From positions 1 through 64,000 of the forward strand of contig QKGI01000074.1 in NCBI GenBank assembly GCA_003250475.1: DNA of 64,000 bases, read 5' to 3'. The position numbers were made by a program, and so were the translations under genes. Source of the DNA: Bacteroidota bacterium. GTDB taxonomy: Bacteria; Bacteroidota; Bacteroidia; Bacteroidales; VadinHA17. The notes beneath the pieces are model-generated. The model saw nothing but the letters and a program-made list of their open reading frames with translations. It was not told the DNA's origin and made no database searches. Shown one piece after another: positions 38,201-46,848 of this stretch (positions are counted from its first letter, which is position 1; every line of letters begins with the position of its first letter).

Positions 38201-39062
38201 TATAGACCACTGTGCTTTGTATTCCTTTAAGCATCTTCCATCTTATAAGAGGTTTGAGGTGCTTCGCGAATACAGAGTCGGTTACAATAATCATATTAAC
38301 AGGTCTGTCAGTATATCCTGTAATGTATGCATCTGACACATAACCACCTTTGTCAGCCTGGACAAGATCCTGATCACTGCCTTTGGATTCCGATGGCTCG
38401 TATGTGATATTAAGTTCCATCGAGGTAATGAGATCTACTGACCCGCCGGCAGGGTCATAAAATGCAGGATAAACAGCTATGTTTGCAAGTCTGCGTCCTC
38501 TGTATATGCCTTCATGGCTAATAATAACTGTATCATGCCCGATGATCCCCCTTGAGTCATATACCTTTGCATCTTTTACTCTTACCTTTTCATCCTGCGT
38601 CTCGTTTTTGGTTCTTGCCGGTTGTGACGGAAAGATCTCGGCATGACCCCTGGCATAGTTTTTCAACTTTATCCTGCGGGAGCTGACGCCTGAGAGAGTA
38701 ACGCGGATGTCCATACCGTCGGGGAGCTCCACCAGCCTGCTGTATACGGGCAGCTCCGGTTTTCCAGTCTCAGAGGTTAAGTGATGGCCGGGAAGGAAAA
38801 GCCGGAGATAGGTGCCGGTTGGATCATCAATCTCCCTGAAAACCGGCTCCTGCGTGCGGTAAGAGATGCCCGTGGGGTGTGAGGTTACAGCTCCCGCACC
38901 GTGTGCACTGCCAGATCGTACTAAAGGATCCTGTGAATGTACTCCGGGCCGGTTAACCAGCATCAATAAAGCTGTAAGCAGAACAATAGCTCTGTTGTTT
39001 ACCCTCATAACCTGAATATACGAAGCCAAGATAATTAAAAAAAGTCTCAAATCGAATGCCAA
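35274..39062 (-). CDS. Gingipain-like C25 family cysteine peptidase with T9SS type A sorting domain
   Basis: LLNYTGHGEATGFSDP (His) and PLIIANACRTAQINVTPCFG (Cys), GYIGCTNDSYWAEDFFWAVG, YYWETYILLGDPS; C-terminal NIIPNPFKESFILEL...LANGVYTLRINIGGKNTTVKVIKT. Confidence 0.93.
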   Translation of the reverse strand: MAFDLRLFLIILASYIQVMRVNNRAIVLLTALLMLVNRPGVHSQDPLVRSGSAHGAGAVTSHPTGISYRTQEPVFREIDDPTGTYLRLFLPGHHLTSETGKPELPVYSRLVELPDGMDIRVTLSGVSSRRIKLKNYARGHAEIFPSQPARTKNETQDEKVRVKDAKVYDSRGIIGHDTVIISHEGIYRGRRLANIAVYPAFYDPAGGSVDLITSMELNITYEPSESKGSDQDLVQADKGGYVSDAYITGYTDRPVNMIIVTDSVFAKHLKPLIRWKMLKGIQSTVVYKQSGPADTVYYYLKKKITDIYLNSVASGVPVQYLLIAGDPSIIPTSRGTNYVSDLYYGEFDGGGDYIPELFIGRLPASDTTQLKGMVKKIIDYETFNHDPSNNFWSAAVATAGNAPGYELYMNGQVNYLYNNYLGSDTSLKTYKWLYPESQFKDDSLKTVFNKGLCLLNYTGHGEATGFSDPLFSASMVKDLTNTGEYPLIIANACRTAQINVTPCFGTSMVSTPEKGALGYIGCTNDSYWAEDFFWAVGPGIPALDASYETSGLGAFDRLFHSNSEPPGEWYSPMGQINFSGNMAVSASTSSRKKYYWETYILLGDPSLTPVIGRPDTFSISIADTLPGTLEALDFFCEPFAYAALSDFDTLWDASFVSPSGNVSLSIPEGVKDSCLVVVTGQNKVPFMKTIHFAPVSGVFITAGDILFDDSAGNSNGVPDYGETINLKVTIRNLGETASSHLTATLAPNSGPVSVESGYADIGILLPGASYTISGSFVFSLSDDAEDGEFASLLLNLSNNGDEYPFGIDMTIRAPQLKIISAVHDDSSPGNSNFLPDPGETIHINVRIKNEGSSAASGEVTLTTTDPFLNITEPTLPTDTVKPGEEKIISFVADISILAAPGRVIPFNVDFVCGKYETGGSWSISTGKTRETWEFNRFDVFPWIRSEDYPWTITSMTSYENVCSARSAIIPDKTETVLSIYVNNPVADTLSFYARVSSESNYDIMTFRVDSVADLEISGDKPWTVRKKVLDPGVHLLEWVYKKDVSISEGLDAAWIDKITFPDISFLDADLHIDSVYPPPASAVLNDIAISGRVINFGRTALTSFPLAYRINDGELVNETFYQKIDPGDTVDVVFRQKCSLQSDVNYLIYVISRLPEDGYAGNDTAYVSFIRSGTGMEIPKESMNIIPNPFKESFILELDFEGEQMASAELIDSGGRIVMKSSFALLPGRNRIPFGCRHLANGVYTLRINIGGKNTTVKVIKT

Positions 39063-39132
39063 AGCTGCCTGCCGTAGTTATTCAATTTGAATTTGTATAT
39101 TTAACTTTTAATTCAATGAAATTGTTCAAAGA

Positions 39133-42100
39133 ATGAAGAAAGGACTTCTGCTTATCGGATTCCTTTTAGTCTACTCATTAACAGCCCGATCACAAATCAA
39201 CAAAACAGGAACGCCGTTGATCAGCTGGTTTGATGCTGCCGACACCCCCGGTGACCTCTGCAACCTCAGTATAACGATGGACAAAAGGGGTGTGATGTTC
39301 TTCGGCAATGAGACTAACGGGATAGTCACCTATGACGGATCTTCCTGGGATATGATAAGCATGAACAACCCTCAGAAAGTCATCTCCCTGGCTACTGATA
39401 CAAGAGGTATAGTATATGTCGGCGGTGAGAGTGATTTTGGATTCCTTCAGCCTGATCTTACAGGACGACTGGCATTCTGCTCCCTTGCCCCGAAAACTCC
39501 AGGTCAGGCGACTCCCGGGGGAAGATCACCTGTAACATCCATTGCATCAGACAGTAACAAGGTTTATTTTGCCGATGGAAGAGGTTTGTACATTTACGAT
39601 ATCCGGCGCGATACAGTCGCATTCGTCGATCTGGCAAATGATTATGATCTCCAGAATGCAGGCAGGCTGGTCATTATAGACAGACGAATAATTATTGCCG
39701 ATAATATAGCCGGACTTTTTGAATATGCTGAGGGAAAGATCACTCCACTGCCAGGGGGTGACCAGCTCAGACTGACACGTTTTGTCAGATTACTCCCGTA
39801 TGACAGTGATAATATCCTGATAGGTACTGTGGATAAAGGTCTTGTTACCTTCAACCTTAAGGCAGGGACCCTCAACAATCGCTTCCTTGAGCAGGATGAC
39901 AACAGCAGGCTCATGAAAACCACCCTGACTGACGTTGCGATACTTCCAGGAAGCATGATCGCAGCAGGGCTGGCTGATGGCGGAGGGGTTTATATTTTCA
40001 GTCACGACGGCAGGTTACTGCAACATATATCCGACAGAACAACCCCGATACGGGAATCGTCAGTGACATCCATGTATTGTGATTATACCTCAAACTCTCA
40101 GCTTTGGTTTTGCACAAAAGGATTGATAAACAGGGCTTATGTCTCTCTGCCGGCCAGTGAGTTTGGCAATGAGGCGGGTATAATTTCCGTCGCAGGCAGT
40201 TTTGCTGAGTTTCGTGATTCTGTTTACACCGGAACGGATGCTGGTCTGTACAAGAACTATGCAGACCTGTCAGGCGTGATGCGATTCCGGAAACTTGAAC
40301 ATACCGGCACCAGGATTAATGCTCTGGTTACAACGAACTTACCTGACGGAGAGGTGCTGCTTTCAGCTACAGATGACGGGCTCTGGCAGACGGATGAGTC
40401 AGGAGACATGCTATTCATCCTTAAAGGGGTCCATCTGACTGCTGTCAGCCCGGATGCTGACAGTGACCTGCTGGTTACCGGTTCAGATGATGGTATTATA
40501 AGAACGCTGGAACACTCTGCAGGCTTGTGGAAAGTGAAAAACACATGCCGGGGCGGGGAGGTGACCGGGTATGTAAAGGCCATAATCCGGTCTGATACAG
40601 GTGAATGGTGGATACAGACGACATCCCCATCCTCAGTCATCAGGATGAATTGCGAAGCTTCAGATACTACTTTTACACTTTATGGCCGTGGGAGGGGAAT
40701 CGGATGCGACACTATCAGCAATATGATCCGGATTGACAACAGTCTCTATCTCTGTACCGGGAAAGGTCTTTTCCGGTTTAACCCGGATGATGACACCTTT
40801 GTTAGAGATCATGATCTCATTGGGAATACATTTGACAATATCGCTGTCAACAATCTCATTAAAACACCGGAAGGTGATGTTTTCCTTTCAGGATTTGATA
40901 CCCGTAATTTTAATGCACTGGTAAGAACCACACGGCAGGGACATATTGTATTCAGGAGGCAGTTTGACTTCCTTCCGGATGTTCCCACGACAGGTATGGC
41001 TTTCATACAGGGTAATATATGGATTGCCAAGGGCAGGAGCATCTTCGTAATCGACAATACAAAACTTGGCTTCAGTTATGGCGCCTTCAGCGTTTTCTTT
41101 ACACGTATCGCTTCCGGCAGGAAACTTTTGATGGACGGTTCATTTTACACCCTCACTGCTGAGGGCATCCGAGTCCAGTCAGCCTGCCAGCCGGAAGATG
41201 CAGATATGGTACTGAGCCACACTGATAATAATATTACCTTCAGATGGACAACCACCTCTTATGTGGGTGAAGAAAATACCGTTTACCGTTGCAGGCTTGA
41301 TCCGTTTGACAAAAACTGGTCTGATTGGCAGGATCGTACTTACAGCGACTACACCAACCTTCCTCCGGGCGACTATACTTTCAGGCTGATGGCAAAGACC
41401 ATAACCGGCCTGGACAGTGAAGAACGTACTTGTTCATTCTCCGTAAAGAGACCATGGTATTTGTCGTTACCGGCTGTTATCCTGTATATTGCTGCTTTAT
41501 CTGTTATTCTCTTTGTGGTAATCAGTCGCTTCTTGAGAAAGATTAAGAAGCTGAACGCAAGACTTGACAATCTGCTCACCAGGCGGAGCGAGGCGGTTGA
41601 AAGGAGAGATGAGGAGATGGTATCACTTGAGCATTATTCGGCAATACTGCTTGAGGCTCTTCAGCCCTCTGAGAAGACTCTTGGCGGGGTATTTCCCAAT
41701 AGCTTCATCATGAGTAAACCACAGCTTGGTGTCAGCGGCGATTTCCGCTGGATGAAGTGCAGGCCGGGCAACTGTACCCTGGCCGTCGGAGACTGTACAG
41801 GTCACGGGGTATCATCAGCTCTCACCATCCTTACTATACTTACCCTGCTGGATGAGAAAGCCTCCGGTGAAGAAACAACCGGGCCATCAGCGATGCTGAG
41901 TTTCCTGCATGAGAGACTGGCGGAGATACATGACGCATCATCAAAGCCGCAACCGGGTCATGGCGGCACTGATATTGCGATGCTTGCCATCGACCGTGAC
42001 CAGATGAGTGCTGAATTTGCCGGCGCAGCACTACAGTGTTACAAGGTGACGGAGATGAGCAATGCCGATGTGGTAAAATGGAAGAATGGCGAACAGGATA

Positions 42101-42444
42101 ATGACATCGCTACATTTACTGATGGCAAGTACCGGCTCGAAACAGTGGCAGGTGACAGGATGCCGCTGGGGACAAGTATCACGGGAACACGTGTTTTTAC
42201 AAGTCACGAGTGGAAACTGGAGCGTGATACATCATATTATATATTTACGGACGGTTACACCGACCAGTTCAATGGTGTTACCGGCAAGAAGTTCATGAAG
42301 AAGAACTTCAGGAAGCTGATACTGGATATTCAAAGGTACCCCATGAGAAAGCAAAAAGAGATTCTTGAAGAACGCCTCGGAAGCTGGATGGGTGCGTCAC
42401 CCCAGACAGATGATATAACGATTGTCGGGTTCAGGATTGACTAG
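39133..42444 (+). CDS. Beta-propeller/Y_Y_Y sensor with TM helix and SpoIIE/PP2C-type phosphatase domain
   Basis: Repeated propeller motifs; YRCRLDPFDKNWSDWQDRTYSDYTNLPPGDYTFRLMA (Y_Y_Y); TM; GDFRW, VGDCTGHGVSSAL, FTDGYTDQFNG, QTDDITIVGFR. Confidence 0.92.
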   Translation: MKKGLLLIGFLLVYSLTARSQINKTGTPLISWFDAADTPGDLCNLSITMDKRGVMFFGNETNGIVTYDGSSWDMISMNNPQKVISLATDTRGIVYVGGESDFGFLQPDLTGRLAFCSLAPKTPGQATPGGRSPVTSIASDSNKVYFADGRGLYIYDIRRDTVAFVDLANDYDLQNAGRLVIIDRRIIIADNIAGLFEYAEGKITPLPGGDQLRLTRFVRLLPYDSDNILIGTVDKGLVTFNLKAGTLNNRFLEQDDNSRLMKTTLTDVAILPGSMIAAGLADGGGVYIFSHDGRLLQHISDRTTPIRESSVTSMYCDYTSNSQLWFCTKGLINRAYVSLPASEFGNEAGIISVAGSFAEFRDSVYTGTDAGLYKNYADLSGVMRFRKLEHTGTRINALVTTNLPDGEVLLSATDDGLWQTDESGDMLFILKGVHLTAVSPDADSDLLVTGSDDGIIRTLEHSAGLWKVKNTCRGGEVTGYVKAIIRSDTGEWWIQTTSPSSVIRMNCEASDTTFTLYGRGRGIGCDTISNMIRIDNSLYLCTGKGLFRFNPDDDTFVRDHDLIGNTFDNIAVNNLIKTPEGDVFLSGFDTRNFNALVRTTRQGHIVFRRQFDFLPDVPTTGMAFIQGNIWIAKGRSIFVIDNTKLGFSYGAFSVFFTRIASGRKLLMDGSFYTLTAEGIRVQSACQPEDADMVLSHTDNNITFRWTTTSYVGEENTVYRCRLDPFDKNWSDWQDRTYSDYTNLPPGDYTFRLMAKTITGLDSEERTCSFSVKRPWYLSLPAVILYIAALSVILFVVISRFLRKIKKLNARLDNLLTRRSEAVERRDEEMVSLEHYSAILLEALQPSEKTLGGVFPNSFIMSKPQLGVSGDFRWMKCRPGNCTLAVGDCTGHGVSSALTILTILTLLDEKASGEETTGPSAMLSFLHERLAEIHDASSKPQPGHGGTDIAMLAIDRDQMSAEFAGAALQCYKVTEMSNADVVKWKNGEQDNDIATFTDGKYRLETVAGDRMPLGTSITGTRVFTSHEWKLERDTSYYIFTDGYTDQFNGVTGKKFMKKNFRKLILDIQRYPMRKQKEILEERLGSWMGASPQTDDITIVGFRID

Positions 42445-42447
42445 TTG

Positions 42448-43095
42448 TCACCGGACTGCTTTGAATTCGTCGCTCAACCGGTAGAAGATTCCTTTTTCAC
42501 TTCCTTCATACGAGATTATGCCACAGAGAACAAAATTACTCAGTATCTTCTCAGCCGTTCTTGAATTTATTCCTGCGAGACTACGGTAGCCTGCCAGTGT
42601 TATCTTTTCCCCGTCCCGAAGGTGATTTAACAGGGTGCTTTCTTTTTCCTCAAACCTCAGTAACAATCCCCGTGAACTGGCTCTGCGGCGCCATACCTGC
42701 ATTATCACCCGGTCAGCCATAAAGTTCTGATCATTTTGCCTGAAATATGCCTTCCATTTTCCATGTTCATCCTTCGCCTTAACAGGCATCCTGTCGCTTA
42801 CAGGCACCTTAACCTCCAGGATACTCTTCCCGTTAATATCATGGTTAGAGGTTTTGACGGTAACTTCCGGGTCACAATACAACCTTGCTGCCGCATCAAT
42901 CATGTAATACTCCTCATCAGACCTGACGCCTGCAAGGGACCCGTTATCCCTGACACCGATCAACAACTTGCCTCCGTCAGTATTTGAAAATGCCGATAGG
43001 GTCCTGGCTATTTTCCGGGGATCAGAGATACAATATTTGAAATCAAGATGCAATCCCTCACCGCCGGAGATCAGATTATGGATGTAGCGCCCCAT
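42448..43095 (-). CDS. Schlafen/AlbA_2 domain HTH-type putative regulator
   Basis: GGEGLHLDFKYCISDPRKIARTLSAFSNTDGGKLLIGVRDNGSLAG; C-terminal winged-helix-like region. Confidence 0.82.
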   Translation of the reverse strand: MGRYIHNLISGGEGLHLDFKYCISDPRKIARTLSAFSNTDGGKLLIGVRDNGSLAGVRSDEEYYMIDAAARLYCDPEVTVKTSNHDINGKSILEVKVPVSDRMPVKAKDEHGKWKAYFRQNDQNFMADRVIMQVWRRRASSRGLLLRFEEKESTLLNHLRDGEKITLAGYRSLAGINSRTAEKILSNFVLCGIISYEGSEKGIFYRLSDEFKAVR

Positions 43096-43183
43096 GGTTG
43101 AACGAATAATTGCTGACTGGCAATACTGCTAAAATAAAATAAAATATTTGTATATTGGCTCGAATAGAATATGATGCAATGCT

Positions 43184-43927
43184 ATGAACAGACAGTATTT
43201 ATTAACATTTTTGTTAATTCTGATAATATCGTTTAACAAAACAGACGCCATGGCGCAAAAGAGCTTTGAAAAGGATACCTTCAAAACATCACAGGGACCT
43301 GCAGAGATATGGTTCCTCGGGCATGGAACCCTGATGATCTCTTTTGGAGGAGAAGTGATTCATATCGATCCATACACCGCAGTGGCAGATTATTCATTAC
43401 TGCCTTCCGCTGATGTGGTACTGGTAACACATCAGCATGGAGATCATCTTGATCTCAAAGCGATAGACAAGATAAAGAAAAAAGAGACCCGGTTTTTCTG
43501 TAATGCAATGTCGGCCAAGGATTTGCCGGGAGCAACAGTAATGAAGAGCGGTGATGTGCAGCTATCAGGGAAGATACGTATAGAGGCAGTGCCTGCATAT
43601 AACATACGGCACGAACGCTCTCCGGGAAACCCGTTTCATCCCAGGGGAGAAGGGAACGGGTATATACTGACGCTGGGAGACAAGAGGATATACATTGCCG
43701 GTGATACGGAGGATATCCCGGAGATGGCAGAGCTCAAGGATATTGATATTGCTTTCCTGCCAATGAACCTGCCTTACACCATGACACCGGAGATGGTGGC
43801 AGAAGCAGTGAAAATGTTCAACCCGGCAATACTCTATCCCTATCATTACGGACAGACGGACCCGGAGAAGCTGATACCACTTATAGACAGTAGCAAAACA
43901 GAGGTAAGAATAAGAAAATTACAATAA
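43184..43927 (+). CDS. Exported MBL-fold metallohydrolase (UlaG-like)
   Basis: Signal peptide; IWFLGHGTLMISFGGEVIHIDPY; VLVTHQHGDHLD; YIAGDTED; YPYHYG. Confidence 0.92.
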   Translation: MNRQYLLTFLLILIISFNKTDAMAQKSFEKDTFKTSQGPAEIWFLGHGTLMISFGGEVIHIDPYTAVADYSLLPSADVVLVTHQHGDHLDLKAIDKIKKKETRFFCNAMSAKDLPGATVMKSGDVQLSGKIRIEAVPAYNIRHERSPGNPFHPRGEGNGYILTLGDKRIYIAGDTEDIPEMAELKDIDIAFLPMNLPYTMTPEMVAEAVKMFNPAILYPYHYGQTDPEKLIPLIDSSKTEVRIRKLQ

Positions 43928-43945
43928 TCATTCAAGACAGAATTT

Positions 43946-45130
43946 ATGAAGAGGAGAACTTTTTTCAGGTCAGGGATTGCGAGTGCAGCAGGACTGACAT
44001 TATTAGGTGGCAAGTCATTTGCTGGTAAAGGCCTATTGGAAGAAAATGAGATCGTATATCGTACCCTGGGAAGGACAGGGCTGAAGCTGCCTGTTGTCAG
44101 TTTCGGCGTGATGCGGTCTGACAACAGTTCGCTGGTTGAGGCTGCCTACCATGCCGGCATCAAGATGTTTGATACGGCACATGTATACATGAATGGAAGG
44201 AATGAAGAAATGCTGGGCAACTTCTTCAGCTCGGTACCGAGGGAGTCGTTCATCATAGCGACAAAAGTCAAGCCGGCAGGTGCGGACCAGAATACAGGTA
44301 TTCCCACAAGGGAGACAACGGCAAAGGATTTCCTTAAGAACTTTGACCTGAGTCTGCAGCGGTTAAAGATGGATTATGTGGATATCCTCTATCTTCATAA
44401 TGTCATCAGTGCTGAAATGGTCAGACATAAGGAGATTGTCAATGCCATGCTGGATCTGAAGAAAAAGGGGAAGGTCAGGTTTATTGGTATCTCAACACAC
44501 AAGAACGAATCCCTCGTCATCAACACTATGGCAGAAGCCGGTATATGGGATGTGGTGCTCACATCATACAACTACAGGCAGACATATATTGATGACCTGA
44601 ACAATGCAATAAAAAAGGCAACCGAAGCAGGTATTGGTGTGGTAGCTATGAAGACCATGGCAGGCGGCTGGCTTGACAAGGAGAAAACAAAGCCTGTGAA
44701 TGCCGCTGCAGCACTGAAGTGGGTTATTTCAAACCCTGATATATGTACCACCATTCCCGGGATTTCGACCTTCGATCAACTGACTACGGATCTTGAAATA
44801 ATGAGTGATCCTGTACTGACAGAATCAGATAAGACTGATCTGATGGCTGAGGCATCACTCCCGGGTCTCTATTGCAATGCCTGCAGCAATTGCACCCCCG
44901 GATGCCCGAACAACCTTCCCATCCCGGAACTCATGCGTGCCTATATGTATGCATATGGTTACAGCAATCTTTCAATGGCCTCGGAGCTTCTGAGCGAAAC
45001 AGGTATAAAGTCAGACCCTTGTTCTGGATGTGAGACCTGTACCACAAATTGTGTCAGGGGCTTCAACCTGAAGGAAAAGATAGCAGATATCTCCAGGCTT
45101 GCAGATGTACCTTATGACCTTATTGCTTAA
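43946..45130 (+). CDS. Tat-signal aldo/keto reductase with C-terminal ferredoxin-type domain
   Basis: MKRRTFFRSGIASAAGLTLLGG; YRTLGRTGLKLPVVSFG; MDYVDILYLHN; two CX2CX2CX3C motifs (CNACSNCTPGC, CSGCETCTTNC). Confidence 0.93.
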   Translation: MKRRTFFRSGIASAAGLTLLGGKSFAGKGLLEENEIVYRTLGRTGLKLPVVSFGVMRSDNSSLVEAAYHAGIKMFDTAHVYMNGRNEEMLGNFFSSVPRESFIIATKVKPAGADQNTGIPTRETTAKDFLKNFDLSLQRLKMDYVDILYLHNVISAEMVRHKEIVNAMLDLKKKGKVRFIGISTHKNESLVINTMAEAGIWDVVLTSYNYRQTYIDDLNNAIKKATEAGIGVVAMKTMAGGWLDKEKTKPVNAAAALKWVISNPDICTTIPGISTFDQLTTDLEIMSDPVLTESDKTDLMAEASLPGLYCNACSNCTPGCPNNLPIPELMRAYMYAYGYSNLSMASELLSETGIKSDPCSGCETCTTNCVRGFNLKEKIADISRLADVPYDLIA

Positions 45131-45142
45131 AACCACCGCCAT

Positions 45143-45988
45143 ATGAATTTCAGGAAGTTCTTAATTGTTGCAGTCATGTTCTTAATCTCCCTGTCGGTGA
45201 TGAGCGGACAGCAGCTTTTCCCTGTTCTGAAGGGATACAAAGCCACCAGTGATTACCCTGTCTATACACCCGATGACCTGTGGGATTATATCAATGGTGC
45301 TGCTGATGGATATCTGGCTATGGGTTTCATCGACCTCAATATCACCGAATATGTAAAAGGCAGGGACAGGATAAAGGCCGAGATCTACAGGTTTGGAGAC
45401 GATACAAGAGCCTTCGGCATGTATTCCATGGAACGTTCCCCGGATTACAGGTTCATTCAAACAGGTGTACAGGGTTATAATGAGCCTGGTGCAGTCAACT
45501 TCTATAAAGGCTGCTACTATGTTAAGATAATGACTCACTCCAAATCATCCAGGGTGAATGACAGGATGCTTGAGCTTGCAGGTCTGATCTCATCACGTAT
45601 AGAGGGAAAGAATGAGTTCCCTTCCCTTCTTGGCATTTTTCCGCGGGAAGGATTGATTCAGAACCAGGAGACCTATGTGCTTGAGAGCGTCCTGGGTCAT
45701 GAGTTTCTCAGGGGTGCCTTCAGGTCTTCGTACGAGGTTGAAGGTGATCATTTCGATGTTTACCTTTTCAGCTGTAAAAGCAGTGATGAAGCCTCGGCCA
45801 TGGCCGGGAAGCTGGCAGGCGAAGCTTATACACCGGGTGATGATGTTTTCAAGTATGTTTTTAAGGACGGCTACAACGGCGTTCTCCATATGGCTCAACA
45901 GGGAGACAGACTGGTGGTAGTATCCGGACTTGATTATGACAGCACTCCGCTGGCAGAACGATATATTGACCTTATGCTTCGCCGGTGA
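45143..45988 (+). CDS. Exported DUF6599-like protein
   Basis: Signal peptide; YTPDDLWDYINGAADGYLAMGFIDLNITEYVKGRDRIKAEIYRFGDDTRAFGMYSMER. Confidence 0.75.
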   Translation: MNFRKFLIVAVMFLISLSVMSGQQLFPVLKGYKATSDYPVYTPDDLWDYINGAADGYLAMGFIDLNITEYVKGRDRIKAEIYRFGDDTRAFGMYSMERSPDYRFIQTGVQGYNEPGAVNFYKGCYYVKIMTHSKSSRVNDRMLELAGLISSRIEGKNEFPSLLGIFPREGLIQNQETYVLESVLGHEFLRGAFRSSYEVEGDHFDVYLFSCKSSDEASAMAGKLAGEAYTPGDDVFKYVFKDGYNGVLHMAQQGDRLVVVSGLDYDSTPLAERYIDLMLRR

Positions 45989-46006
45989 GGCGTCCGGGAC
46001 AGGAAA

Positions 46007-46042
46007 CAAAAAAGGTGTCTCTTTCGGGACACCTTTTTTTAT
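46007..46042. terminator. Bidirectional rho-independent terminator between convergent genes
   Basis: AAAAAAGGTGTC-TCTTTCGG-GACACCTTTTTTT. Confidence 0.85.
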
Positions 46043-46058
46043 AGTCGGTTAATACCAG

Positions 46059-46835
46059 TTACTTGAGCTGGAAGCTGATAGGTACACTGTACCACACGTT
46101 AACGGGTTTACCGCCCTGTTTTCCGGGTTTCCACAGCGGGAGCATCTTGATCACCCTGATGGCCTCCTCGTCAAGTGACGGGTCAACGCCCCTGACGATG
46201 GATACCTGGTCAACAGTGCCCTTGTAGGTCACGCAGAACCTGAGTATCACCTTACCCTGGATGTTGTTTTCCTTGGCCAGTTCGGGATACTTGATGTTAT
46301 CATAGATGAACCTGAAGAGCTCCGTATCCCCGCCAGGGAATGAAGGCATCTCTTCAACAACTACGAACACTTCCTGCGGAGCCTCTTCCTGGACCTCCTC
46401 CTTTACCTGTTCGATCACCTCAACAACCTCAGCGTCAACAACAGTCTCGGCCACGTCGTCTGCAGTCATGAACTGTGTTGCCTCCTCCGGCTTGACGGTG
46501 TCTACAACCACCGGGGCCACGTATTTGACCACGGTCTGCTGTTCTGCCGGCGGTGGCGGTGGTGGCGGTGGTGGCGGAGCGGCTTCCTCCTGCTGAATAT
46601 CGTTGGCCATCTCGGCGATAACCTCGTTGGCATCCCTTGCTTTGACAAGGGCAATATTCTTAGCCCTGATATAAGGTACAATTGCGGCCGTTAGAATTAT
46701 GACAATGCCTATAATTATTGATAAAGTCATTGTCTTGGCATATTTCCTGCGAATATCGTAGGCGCCATATTCCTTATTCCTGTTCTCGAAGACTATGTCA
46801 TCAAGACTAGGGTATCGTTTCTTTTCGTTTGCCAT
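46059..46835 (-). CDS. tonB: Energy transducer TonB
   Basis: Start at MANEKKRYPSLDDIVFENRNKEYGAYDIRRKY (track ORF begins upstream at 46928); TM; 10-Pro run; C-terminal IQGKVILRFCVTYKGTVDQVSIVRGVDPSLDEEAIRVIKMLPLWKPGKQGGKPVNVWYSVPISFQLK. Confidence 0.95.
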   Translation of the reverse strand: MANEKKRYPSLDDIVFENRNKEYGAYDIRRKYAKTMTLSIIIGIVIILTAAIVPYIRAKNIALVKARDANEVIAEMANDIQQEEAAPPPPPPPPPPAEQQTVVKYVAPVVVDTVKPEEATQFMTADDVAETVVDAEVVEVIEQVKEEVQEEAPQEVFVVVEEMPSFPGGDTELFRFIYDNIKYPELAKENNIQGKVILRFCVTYKGTVDQVSIVRGVDPSLDEEAIRVIKMLPLWKPGKQGGKPVNVWYSVPISFQLK

Positions 46836-46848
46836 ATCCTTGTCCCTT

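Noticed and set aside
42448-43927. AlbA_2 protein plus MBL hydrolase as an anti-phage defence module
   Set aside because: The MBL protein has a Sec signal peptide and sits with exported AKR/DUF6599 genes, and the two genes are divergent; a defence role is not supported.
46306-46596. Ser/Thr-rich + strand ORF ending in poly-Gly
   Set aside because: Reverse complement of the TonB Pro-rich region; composition artefact.
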